A DNA stretch of 64,000 bases from Phragmites australis. Lineage: Eukaryota; Streptophyta; Magnoliopsida; Poales; Poaceae. The notes beneath the pieces are model-generated. The model ran no database searches. It was not told the DNA's origin and saw only the letters and a list, made by a program, of their open reading frames with translations. Position 1 is the stretch's first letter; each line of letters begins with the position of its first letter. The position numbers were made by a program, and so were the translations under genes. Shown here in pieces: positions 22,848-33,458 of this stretch. Location: assembly GCF_958298935.1 (NCBI RefSeq), contig NC_084924.1:33205819-33269818 (forward strand), given 5' to 3'.

Positions 22848-24350
22848 GTGAATGACATTTCCAAGTCTATTTCAGAGGCATATGCATCCCCAGATGTAGA
22901 ATATTGGAAGGAGGCAGTTCGTAACGAGATGGATTCTATTCTTGCCAACGGGACTTGGGAAGTCACAAATAGACCTTATGATTGTAAACATATGGGTTGC
23001 AAGTGGGTGTTCAAAATGAAGTTTAGGATTGATGGTACTATCGAAAAGTATAATGCTCAGCTTGTAGCCAAGGGTTATACCAAAAAAGAAGGTGAATATT
23101 TCTTTGATACTTATTCACTTGTCGCTAGACTGACCAAGATAAGAGTATTACTTTTCTTGCTACCTCATATGGTCTTCTCGTTCAACAGATAGACGTTAAG
23201 ACAGCTTTCCTTAATGGAGAGTTGGATGAGAAAATCTATATGGATTAGAATGATGAGTTTGTATTAAAAGATCAGGAGGATAAGGTATGTAAGTTGTTGA
23301 AATCTTTGTATGATCTCAAACAAGCTCCTAAGCAATGATATGAGAAGTTCGATAGAATTTTAACATATGCGGGCTTTGCAGTTAATAAAGCTGATAGATG
23401 TGTGTATTATTATCATGGTAGGGGTGAGGGAGTTGTTTTATGCTTGTATGTTGATGATATACTGATTTTTAGGACAAATCTTGATGTGATTAATGAGGTT
23501 AAGTCATTTTTGTCTCAAAATTTTGATATGAAAGACCTGGGAGAGGATGATGTGATTTTAGACATCAAGTTGACCAAATATGAGAATGAGATTATACTTT
23601 CACAATCCCATTATGTGAAAAAGATCTTGAGCCACTTTGGCTACGTGGACAGCAAGATTGCTCCAATACCTTATGATTCTAGCTTAATACTTTGAAAGAA
23701 TAAAAAGAATTCTAGAGATCAACTGAGATACTCAGATAATCGGATCACTCATGTACCTAGCTAGTGCTACAAGGCATGATATCTCATTTGTTATGAGTAA
23801 ATTGAGCCAGTTTACTTCTAACATAGGTGATGATCATTGACATACGCTTGAGCGAGTCATGCGCTACTTGTTAGGTATTATAAATTATAGACTTCACTAT
23901 ACTAGGTACCTATCAGTATTGGAGGGTTACAGTGATTCCAATTGAATATCTGATATTGATGAGATCAAGGCCACAAGTGGATATGTCTTCACTTTTGGCG
24001 GTGCTGCTGTTTTATGGAGGTCTTGCAAACATATCATATTGACAAGGTTGACAATAGAAGCAGAACTCACAATGTTAGACACAACTACTGTTGAGGCAGA
24101 ATAGCTGCATGAACTCTTGATAGATTTTTCAATAGTTAAAAAACTGATACCAGCTATCCTTATGAAATGTGATAATCAAATGGTTATTGTCAAAGTAAAC
24201 AGTTCTAATGACAACATAAAATACTCAATACATGTAAAGAGAAGATTGAAACCTGTCAGAAAACTGAGAAACTCTAAAGTGATAACGTTGGATTATATCT
24301 AAACGACTAAAAACCTAGCAGGTCAATTTACAAAGGTACTACCACGGAAT
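22848..24350 (+). pseudogene. copia reverse transcriptase and RNase H, broken
   Basis: 22848-23192 encodes the RT N-terminus, with W--A---EM-SI--NGTWE and GCKWVFK-K. 23402-23695 contains an intact YVDDILIF box. 23940-24090 holds RNase H with GYVF-F-GAAV-W-S-K, and 24117-24302 the RNase H end. Stops interrupt at about 23246 and 23330, at 23695, and around 23940-24100. Confidence 0.88.
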
Positions 24351-24939
24351 GTGATAGATAATGCATCGAAGAAGATGGGTATGAGACCCATGTGAGTTAT
24401 ACCATAGTGGTAATCTAACCTATGTGATCGAGGATCTTGTGAATTAGGATCTGGAAAGAATAAGCTTTTGGTTAACTGAATGAGAGTACCGCACAACACA
24501 CTCGAGTAAAGATGCACTACTCTCAAAATTTATAAGGCATGTTGTATACTGTCTTAATGTGTTATGTTAGCTTTAATTAGCAAAGATGATATCCTATAGG
24601 TTTGAAAGAACACACCTATATGAGCCTGACTGTTAGTCGCAGTCTATAAGACTTGAGTGATCTCTAATAAACTTATGAAGAGACTATGAAGTATGATTTA
24701 TATGCTCCACCTGAGAGGTAGCCTACTAGTAGTCAAGTATCAGATATAACTTTAAGTGAAACTTATTTGTACAAAAATTCAATTCAAGGCTTAGTCCATT
24801 GTCCAAGTTGTGAATGAGTGTAACTTAATGTTCTAGGTGGATGTTCAACCCTAACAGGTCTCCATCGAAAAACTAGTATATCAAACAGTATTGAGAAAAA
24901 GATAAATCTTCGTAGGACTTTTAAGATCTGGTGAGGGAT

Positions 24940-25874
24940 TGTTAGAATATATGGGCTTGACCCATTATATTTGTGTAATTCCAAATAAATCTCAAAGGTC
25001 TAACCATATGGAGGTAGGCGTGTATCTTTTACTCCTACCTGGCGTGTATCTTTTACTCCTACCTTACTAGTGGAGGTGGATGGAGATCAACTTAAAATGG
25101 ATCATCTATTTCCCTTACTTAGCTTGCTCGTCTTGCCAGGCCATGGCGGGGGCGGGGACGGAGGGCGTGGGCGCGCGACACCTGCGTGAATGATCCGCTG
25201 AAATTGGGTCCAGTTGCATGCGCAGGTGCGACATCTTTTTGCAGTTGTATTCTTTTTGCTGCGTGGGTAAATAGATAAAAATATAGAAACTATGTCGGTT
25301 AAAAGTCCGATCGTGGCGCGTCTCAATCGCATGATTCTCCCTCTATATATATCTATCGGCCACCGTGAAAAAGCATATATGCAATTAGAGTTTTGCTATT
25401 TTTCTCTGATGTGCCGTCGCAGGTAGTCTACTCTATCCTGCTACGCCAGCATGCATTGACGAAAGGAAGAATAGGCCTTTGGAACCCATTGCTATTGGGA
25501 TCCTGCACCGGCAGAGAACAAATAAGGTTTTTGGGAAGCGCTTGCCACGGCTACTCGTGATCTGCTTCCTCTACGTCATCGAGATCTACTTTGACTACTT
25601 TATCATCTTTGTTATTGTCTACTGCTTTGATATCATAGGAGCCTCTGTATCTCACGTCTCCATCGAATATGTACATTGCAATCTATATTAGGTACCTGGT
25701 CAAAATCCTACTTGAGTATCTAAGTAAAAGCCTCTTTGGAGCTAATCGAAATTCTGCTCGAGTATCTAGTCGGAGCTCATCAGAGCTAATCGAGTCCTAA
25801 TCGAATGATAATCGAAGAATCAAGACTCATCAAAGCTAGTCAATTAAATTTAAAAGTACTATTTTTTTCCAACA
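24940..25874 (+). repeat. 3' LTR of the copia element
   Basis: 935 bp, matching the 5' LTR, with a perfect 24-bp tandem duplication (ggcgtgtatcttttactcct...) at 25017-25040 and 25041-25064 that the other LTR lacks. Confidence 0.88.
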
Positions 25875-26640
25875 GCTGCCTCTTGCTCCTCTTCCTCTCA
25901 ACTCTCTTTTCCCCAAATCATAACACAATAAAATTCACTATGAAGCTAAAAAAACTACTGATTTAGCACTCTTAACGAATACTAATTACCCGCAGAGACT
26001 GATATGTAGGTATCTTTCATGGGGCATCACTGCGAGATAAGCACCGAACCCACCAGCCTCATCTATCTCGCCGCTCTCTCTTCCTCCTCGCTCCAATCCA
26101 AATCTCGGAGCCCAGTCCAAGCGCTGCTCTCGTCTGCGGGGGTGGGGCCTCGCGGCCTGGATGCGCACCCGCGCGGAAGGGGATTTGTGCCGATGGCGTT
26201 TCCCGCTTCACCAACCAAGTCGGAACCGTCACAGAGGAGCTTGTTTCCGGCGGCGAGGAGATTGTTACCAGCACGGGAGCTCCGTCGTCGCTGCCGGCCT
26301 CACGTAGGGCAGTGGCCCTAGTTTCCGCGCGCGCCGCTCCTGGTAAGGGCTGCGCTGAGGTTGCCAAGACCGGGGTTGGCACGTACACCGACGCAGCTCC
26401 GACGGGCCTGCGCGAGCCACCGACTGGGTGCGGCAAGCTCTTGTTGTGGTGTGGCCGCTCCCGAAGTCGGCGCGAGAAGCGCCACTCGAGCGCCATCGCC
26501 GGCTTTCCCCGCACACCGCTTGATTTGGGAAAGGGAAAAGTGCCCCTGTACATCACCCCATCAGCCGAGGCAAATGACATATAAGGGATGAAAATTACCA
26601 GCAATGGTAAATAAGAAAACTTGAAATTTTCAATGCCACA
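25875..26640. pseudogene. Captured GC-rich sequence in the Pack-MULE-like element
   Basis: 25990-26560 is strongly GC-rich in AT-rich surroundings and open in several frames on both strands. The + frame reading D-G-V-S-R-F-T-N-Q-V from about 26191 has the most coding-like composition, and a CT-rich leader-like stretch precedes it (26060-26110). It matches no family I know. I read it as a captured host-gene fragment, not a functional gene. Confidence 0.35.
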
Positions 26641-26709
26641 CATGATATTAGGTTATTATTTCATGACAAATAAGAAATTTCTCGATGCTATGCGCTGAAT
26701 GTAAGGACA

Positions 26710-27440
26710 TGTGTCTGCATCGAAAGCAAGAGAAGAAAATAATGCAAAGAGTTCTTGTCCTGGCAGTTCAAGTATTTGGACTATGTTAATACACATGGAA
26801 GAAAAAATCTTTTCTAAAAGGCAAAAATATATAGAGATTTTAAAGTTGAAAAAGTTCAGAGAATTGTCGCTTGGCCGTGCTTGGCAAAGGGAAAAAGGTC
26901 AGATAATTGTCGGCCAGGACATATACATATAGATCTAGTCTAGTTGAATCAGTTATGGTGGTGCGGAGTGTTTAGTAAATCTAGCCTGGACATGCTGCCG
27001 TTCTTCATCTGTTATGAGCAGGGGAGGTACAGATCCATCATCACCTTCTCTGACTTCTCGATGGATGCAAGATTACTGACGAAAATGATTATTAATGCTC
27101 CTTTAATCCCATAGTTGCAACAACAACCGTAGTAGGTGCCAACATGTGTTATGTCATCACGGTTACAACAACGATTCTTTTATATTTATGAAGATACTAA
27201 ACTACAAGAGTCTAACTCTAACTGTATCCTATATAGTCAATACAATTCTAAATCCAAATGTCCCCTTCTGGCTCCCCTCTTACGGGCACTCCAGTTAGCC
27301 CGGAAAATTAGCAGCACAATCAGGTCTTGCAGCACGCAGAGTGGCAGAAAATTATGGTCGTTGTGGTTATGAGTAGCAGCATACGAACGTTTGATTGGAT
27401 TTGGCGTCGTTGTCTTGGGATTTAAACGAGTTGGTGATGC
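26710..27440. repeat. Duplicated segment X1 (uninterrupted copy)
   Basis: Matches 33040-33422 and then 52206-52400 in order and orientation. Shared blocks include gtcggccaggat/cata, tctagcctgg, ggcactccagttag, gcagagtggcagaaaatta and gggatttaaacgagttggtgatg. It carries the unoccupied hAT target cacgcaga at 27333-27340. Confidence 0.85.
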
Positions 27441-28160
27441 TACCCTGTGTCCATCAGACATGACCGTGAGCCCAGAGCCCTTTTGGTAGATGCATGAGCG
27501 CAGCTCCAGCCGTGCCGCGGCAGGTGGAGCCGTGGAGGACGTCGAACAAGCTTCTGGTAATTGGTTTAGATCTATATACCTGTTGGACTGCTAGTGACCG
27601 ACTCGTTAGCTTGAATGTTGCCGCAGGCTGGCAGCTGCCGTCCATGTACTGTACCGAATGCCAGTACGTACCCTGCCGTGTATAAAACAAGTAGTTTACC
27701 GGTCTGTGCTCTCTCAACATAATAGTACCTTCCTTCGTTTTTGTTTATTTGACACCGTTGAGTTTGGCTATAGTGGCCAGTGCAGCAAAATTAACAGCCG
27801 AGTTCATGTGACCCGCGTGATCGTCAATCCCCACGGTACGTCGAGTGGAGACTGGAGACGCGCATCAGCACAGCCACGTTACTGTGCACCATGGGATGAG
27901 TACAACCCAACACACAGCAGCAATAAAATATCCATCCGCATTTTGATTTCTTCTACCTTTTGCTCATTCGTTGCCCTCCGATCCCTTGCTGTCGATGCAA
28001 AGGTTCAGCCAGATCCGTAGAGCCATTCCTTCTTCTGATCGTAAGGTCTCCCGCACTTTGCGTGTTTCGTTTCCCAAACAACGCCCTCATCGGATTTTTA
28101 AACGAGAAAAAGAAACGTGAACAATGAAATGATTGTTCTAGGCCTGAACCATGATATTTT
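27441..28160. other. Intergenic, no gene recognised
   Basis: Mixed-composition DNA between X1 and Y2. A TATA-like tgtataaaac occurs near 27679, but no transcription unit is evident. The open frames have no recognisable domain. Confidence 0.4.
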
Positions 28161-28164
28161 GCGA

Positions 28165-28690
28165 TGTATAAGAAGAGCTGTATTTGCTTTGCATTGTTTG
28201 ATGAATCCAGCTCCAGCCACAAGCGGCAAATGGAAGGCTACGTTCTGATAATTTACTGACAGAACTAGTGTTTTATTGTATTTTGTTTCCCTTTTCGACC
28301 CCTGTCTCTCTCTCTGTTTGACGGTCCGTGTCCGTCCCAGTGCACCTAGGAAGCAGGGAAAGTACTCGATTCCACACTTCCAGAGTCTGCCATGCGTCAT
28401 GATGGAAAAATAAAAAAATAAAAATAGAGAGGAGAATTAAAAACAAGATAAAGAGAATATGGTTGGATGGTCTGACATTACGTACCACGCCTACCATGGT
28501 TGCCTGTTTGCATGGCACGCCAAACCTGCGGGGTGTCATGGTTGGCTTCTCCACGGGGGGTACGGGGATACGTGAGTCCGTGGGTCAGAACTGAGCAGTT
28601 TCGTGTCCTTTTCGATGGAAAACCGTGCCTCGTCGTCATCATGCAGCGTGAAGCACGGTAAGTTCGGAGTCAGCCAACGGCTACTGACGG
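28165..28690. repeat. Duplicated segment Y2
   Basis: Second copy of the segment at 15361-15660 plus 17392-17530. Here the two halves are 170 bp apart rather than 1.7 kb. Confidence 0.82.
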
Positions 28691-28702
28691 AGAGGAGGGA
28701 GT

Positions 28703-28988
28703 CGGGGTACCATCATCTCTAACCATATTTTTATTTATTTTGTTTTTTTATTCTTTTTTATATAATTTTTATTTTTTCTCATCTTCAATAACTTCTTTTA
28801 AAAGTAAAATGAGAAATGAGAAAAAAAATCTTAGAGCTAAGAGAATAAAAGAGAAAATTCATTCACGAAGGAAAATCACTAAAGTATTGAATAAAATAAG
28901 AAGGAAAACCACTAAAGTATTGAATAAAATAAGAATTCTTTCGTGAAGTAAACATAACTGGTAAAAAATAGTCATTGAAGATGGTCTT
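28703..28988. mobile_element. MITE with 25-bp inverted ends
   Basis: The left end ACCATCATCTCTAACCAT and the reverse complement of the right end GACCATCTTCAATGACTAT pair over about 25 bp. The interior is AT-rich. A 33-bp tandem duplication (28868-28900 and 28901-28933, one difference) lies within. No clear target duplication was found. Confidence 0.55.
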
Positions 28989-29517
28989 AAGGGAGGCATC
29001 AATAAGATGAATATTGAATACTACTGCCAGATAGTTCTGAATATGGATACCGATGCTTGCTTTTTTAAACGAATAAGGATATGAATTTGAACATTCTCGA
29101 CCACGAGTGCGGATCGAATATTGTACTAAATTCGAGTCCAAATCTTGATTAGCTTGGATGGGGATATCCTAAAATGTAAAAAAGTTGAGTTCAAAAAATA
29201 TTACTAAATGAAAAATGTTACTAACATATAACCCGTTTTGTTTAATATTTGTGTACGAGAAACATGAATGCAGCAAGAAAATTCACATTCAAATTAAAAA
29301 ACAAATATTAATCCGGATAATATCTGAATTTCTTTTGTCGAATACAAATATGATTACAACAATACGAATATTGGGGAAAACCCAGATACTGTCCGGATTC
29401 CTACTCATTTGCATTCGGATGCGGATATTTCGAATACGGATGTTGTTTTTTGGTATCGATGTCAGATAAAGCGGATTATCTGTATCCATTTTGCACCCTA
29501 GATACGGGTTTGTGAAG
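28989..29517. repeat. Degenerate AT-rich repeat with gga/tat words
   Basis: Frequent words such as cggatat, gaatacgga, tatccg and gatatcc suggest an old non-autonomous repeat. The right end reads tttgcaccctag, like a hAT-type terminus in reverse, but no matching left end was found. Confidence 0.3.
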
Positions 29518-29525
29518 GCAGAGGG

Positions 29526-31485
29526 AAAAAAATCCAAAAATAGACAATATACGCACTGTATATTAAAAAATAGATAATATGTTACCGTATTTATGAATTT
29601 AACATATGTATTCGGCACTTCATTTACCAAAAACGTGATTTGGAAGCTCAGGTGTAAAATACAGTACTGTTGCGCCATATTCGGTACACGAGATGTCTAA
29701 AAGAGCTATATTCGATATATGAGATAGCAAATATGATGCATACTACCGTATTCGATAGCTTAGGTGCCTCAGTACCTTAGATGGCTCAGGTGCCAAATAC
29801 AGCTGTGTGTCACGCTCCTGAAATGAAAGCTAGAAAGAGAAGCTAGGAAGCTAGAAGGTGCATGAAAGTTTAAATTTTTTATTTAACTCACGATTTTATT
29901 TGAAAGTACAAAAATAGTCTAAAAATTCTTAACATTTTCATGAGCAAATTAGAGCTCACTAGCAACCTGTTTTAACTAGTTTGATCAAAAAGCCTAAGAC
30001 AACATTTAATTAAAATTCTCCAAATAAGCCAACTTTTATAAATTCTAGAAATTTTTAATACCTCAAATAAATTCTCAAAAATCTAGAAAAAATCAGTAAT
30101 ATTCTTCTCATGTAATTTACTAATTTATAAAAAATAGCCCTAGGTTATTTGGTAAAAAAAATAGTTCTTTTGTAATGCTTCATTTATATGTATTTTAACC
30201 GTTTCATGTGATATTCTATTTTTAATTAAATTTGAATAAAAATAAAGGCATACATTTATATTGATACATAGAACTAAAAAATAAAAAATTCACTAATATT
30301 CTTCTCATGTGATGCATGACAGGTTAATAACTATTACTAAGATGATAAACTCAAACACTTAAAAAGTATAGAACTCAGGAATTGAAAATATATATTTACA
30401 TTATCTTTTCAAAGCTGGTAGTGATATGGAAAGTTTTAATATTTATCAATTAAATATAGCAAATGATATCCAAAATTTAAATAACCAGATAAGAAGTATG
30501 CAAATCAGGATGCCATCTCTCAAAGCAGAAAAAGAGAACCATAGGAAAGATGAAGCACAAAGAATAGTAAGGAGATGCTTAATATTAATATAAGAGGTTG
30601 TTCGACGTTTTCAGTTTGGTGCCGATAACAGATTAAATGAAGCATGTTTCAATTAATCTGAGAACCAATATTTTGTGCATGTTTGAATGTTTTTATTTAA
30701 ATTGAATTAAAAAGAGAATATCATATGAAATGATAAAAATACATATAAATGGAGCATTACAAAGGCTTAATATTAATATGGGAACCAATGTTTTGAGCAT
30801 GTTCAATTTTTTTTATAGAAATTGAATTAAAAAGAAAATATCACATGAAATGATAAAAATGCATATAAATGAAGCATTACAAAGGACCTCATTTTTCACA
30901 AAATAACCTAGGAATGGAAATTTTTTTATAAATTAATAAATCACATGAAAAAAATATTAGTGATTTTTTAAATTTTTGAGAATTTATTTGAAACATTAAA
31001 AATTGCTAGAATTTATAAAAGTTGGTTTATTTAGAGAATTTTAATTAAATATTGGCTCATGTTTTTTGGATAAATCAATTTAAAACTGGTTTCTAGTAGG
31101 CTTAGTTTGCTCATAAAAATATTTAGAATTTTTAAACTATTTTTGTACCCCAAATAAAATCGTGAGTTAAATAAAAAACTTGAACTTTTATGTGGCTTCT
31201 AGCTTCTTTCTTCTCCGGAGCGCGGGGCACGAAAAAGGTTATGAGGTATCGAATATGGTACTGTACACTGTATTCGGCACCTCATATATCGTATACAGCT
31301 GTTTTCAGCACCACATGTATCGAATACGGTGCAACAGTGTCGTATTTGACACCTGAGGTGCCGAAATCACATTTTCGATAAATGAGGTGCCGAATCCACA
31401 TGTTAAATTTATAAATATGATAATATATTATTTATTTTTACAATATACGGTGTGTATGTTATCTATTTTTATATTTTGGCCAAAA
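29526..31485. mobile_element. Foldback element with ~700-bp inverted arms
   Basis: The left arm (29526-~30245) pairs with the right arm (~30815-31485) over nearly their whole length. Examples are taatgcttcatttatatg against catataaatgaagcatta, and cacgattttatttg against caaataaaatcgtg. The loop of about 570 bp contains direct repeats. Likely target copies are gcagaggg (29518-29525) and gcagagtgg (31486-31494), similar but not identical. There is no ORF of note. The outer parts of both arms are rich in ggtgccgaa/cggcacctca words, which are themselves short inverted repeats. Confidence 0.75.
30652..30885. repeat. ~115-bp direct repeat, two copies, in the foldback loop and right arm
   Basis: 30652-30765 and 30766-30885 share ...gaaccaat-ttttg-gcatgtt... 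aattgaattaaaaag, atgaaatgataaaaat and gcattacaaagg. The second copy is the inner edge of the right arm, so the loop side has been duplicated. Confidence 0.8.
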
Positions 31486-31494
31486 GCAGAGTGG

Positions 31495-32030
31495 CTGCTT
31501 TTGGAATTAATGTATGTGCACCTATATACCTACACGGCTATACGTCAATGAAAAGATTTTTCGCGTCTGTTTTTTCTTCATGCAAGGTCTCGATTTCTTT
31601 TAACATTTAAGGCCCTCACCAATAAGAAAAACCAATTTTCACAAAAATATATAAGAGAAAGCACTTAACAGCCAGTAAGGTGAAGTGACGAAACAAAATC
31701 GAATCCGTCCAGTCTAAAATGTTCTCTGTATAAAACAGGCATTCGCTTTTTTGCCACTTTGAGAAAATGGCAATTGCTCATTTGCCATCATGTTCCACAT
31801 TAATAGACTCAGGATGGCTTGTATATCATCCTCAACAGCAATTACCACTTCCTTAGAGTGACAACTGAGCCATTATCCCACATAAAACAGATGAATGGAC
31901 CAACACTAGCTAAACGGAGAAAACGACACCGAACGAAACAGAGAAAGCCTGCTCCAATCGTCGGCCGTTTGAAGTTGTATGGCATAGTCTCCACCTCGTC
32001 GATCGTCGATTCAACCACGACACAACCTTG
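31495..32030. other. Intergenic, no gene recognised
   Basis: AT-rich DNA with only short random open frames. Confidence 0.45.
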
Positions 32031-32037
32031 AGCTCCC

Positions 32038-32574
32038 CTACTTCGCTCGGGCGTCGTCCTCCACCACGAGCACCCAACTCTCCTCGTAGAACCTCCCGCC
32101 CTCGACGCACCGGAGTAGCACGCCCAGCTTCTTGCTTAGCAAACCCCACACATCTAGCCCCATGAACGAGTACACCACATTGAAGGAGCCCACAAAGCCT
32201 CTCGTGCCAGCATTGAACCCTCGCCCTCCTCCTCGACGAAGCTCCACGCCAGGTTGAACAGGACCATCGGCCTTGGGTCTAGAGTGACAGAGGCGGCTTT
32301 CACCTTCTCCACCTGTAGAGCCACTGCCAGCGCCTCAGCCGAGGGCCAGAAGAGCATCAGCCTCGCTAGCGTGCCCTTCCCCTTTACCTCGGCGGCGCCC
32401 AAGAACACGTTGAATGTGAGGCGCGTCGATGACGGAAATCTCAACACAGAACCAGGCCTGCCACTGCCTATTGAGCTTCTTGAGCAGGACCGAGTTGTTG
32501 AGCGGGCTTTTGCAGCGTTGTGGAGAGGCAGGACCGCGTTTGAGCCAAGAACACACTGCTGTTGAGGACGGCAA
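32038..32574 (-). pseudogene. Gene fragment resembling DUF1995 proteins, frameshifted
   Basis: Overlapping minus-strand pieces join into one coherent protein segment. 32447-32250 has a R-M-FP-AEALA segment and a RPMVLFN-AW motif. 32247-32038 has G-RGF--SF--VYSF--L and then an LLRC--G-FYE-SWVLVVED end. This order (V-LFN-W, then R-F--S---VYS, then a Trp near the end) is what I know of the plastid DUF1995 family. A frameshift separates the pieces, and no upstream exons are seen. Likely a captured or decayed copy. Confidence 0.45.
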
Positions 32575-32579
32575 GTGAG

Positions 32580-33000
32580 GCGGAGGATGCCATCAGGCGG
32601 ATGGGAGCAGGAGGTGTGGGAGGGGTAAGAGGCGCGGGCGGTGGGAGCGTGGGCCCGGTAGGATTGGGAGTCTGAGAGAGTTTCCTATTTCTAGCTAGGA
32701 TGAAGGTGTGTTTAGGAGATTGATAAAAATAAGGATTCTATTTGAAGAGTTGTCGAAAGGTGTTTTTAATCAAAATCTCTAAATTTAACTATAAAAAACA
32801 TAATAGAGTGTCTATTGAAGATGCTCTTAGGTCCACAAACAAAAGAAGCTCAAATGCTTGCACTTCTTCATATTGTATTAGCAAATCCAATTTCGCCCCA
32901 AAAAAATAGCACCATCTACTGTGTTCCCTTTCCAGTATTATATTAACCTGTGCGGTCCTCTCAATTCTTAAACATGTGATTACTTTTGAAATGGGAGTAG
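32580..33000. other. Intergenic; possible short MITE remnant
   Basis: 32690-32830 is AT-rich and ends in gtctattgaagatgctctta, a common right end of grass MITEs. The left end is not clear. Confidence 0.3.
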
Positions 33001-33031
33001 TATTGTTTCCGGCTTTTTCCTGAAAGCACCA

Positions 33032-33422
33032 ATGACCATGGCTTTTCCTGGTGCCCTAATCAAAAGCAAGCAAAGAAAAGGATGCAGATGGGTTCTTTCC
33101 CTGGAAGCACAAGTATTTGGAGCGTATGGCAGGATATATAGAAATTTTCCTCACATCATGTCTTGTTGCTTGGCAAGGGGAAAAGGTCATAGCATTGTCG
33201 GCCAGGATATACACAGATCTAATCTAGCGGAGGTATTTATGGTGTTGCTGAGTGAGCGTAGTGAATCTAGCCTGGGCATGTTGCTGTTCTTCATTTGGAA
33301 ATTTTATGAGCCGGGGACTGAAGATAAATCATCACCGTCCACCTCCTTGCTTGTCTTTCAGTTTCAGGCACTCCAGTTAGTCCGGGAAAGCAGCAGCACA
33401 AACAGGCCTTGCAACACGCAGA
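33032..33422. repeat. Duplicated segment X2, left part
   Basis: Matches 26720-27340 (X1). It ends with caacacgcaga, the left copy of the hAT target, and continues after the insertion nest at 52206. The 154-codon open frame here (33032-33496) crosses the hAT border and is not a gene. Confidence 0.8.
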
Positions 33423-33458
33423 CAAGGTTCACAATATCGTTTGAGGCTTATAAACCGG

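Larger units (their letters stand above)
19479..25874 (+). mobile_element. Ty1/copia retrotransposon, decayed
   Basis: LTRs at 19479-20508 and 24940-25874 start TGTTAGAATATA and end (C)CAACA. Gag, protease, integrase and RT-RNase H lie between them on the + strand in copia order (integrase before RT). A polypurine stretch (24930-24939) precedes the right LTR. Stops and frameshifts occur in every domain. The 5-bp flanks (attgt and gctgc) do not match, so no target duplication is seen; this may reflect a deletion at one edge or inter-element exchange. Confidence 0.9.
19121..26683. mobile_element. Pack-MULE-like element, split by a copia insertion
   Basis: The terminal inverted repeat starts GAGAAAATTTCTTACTTG on the left. 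The reverse complement of the right end starts GAGAAATTTCTTATTTG; the similarity extends about 37 bp to a shared ATAACCTAAT. Flanking 9-mers are aatactata (19112-19120) and gatgctatg (26684-26692). They agree at 6 of 9 positions and all three differences are A/G transitions, as in an aged Mutator 9-bp target duplication. Without the copia element the unit is about 1.2 kb and holds GC-rich gene-like sequence but no transposase. Confidence 0.6.

Noticed and set aside
26059..26643. 194-codon minus-strand ORF as a host gene
   Set aside because: It overlaps open frames in other phases, crosses the Pack-MULE terminal repeat and has no recognisable domain.
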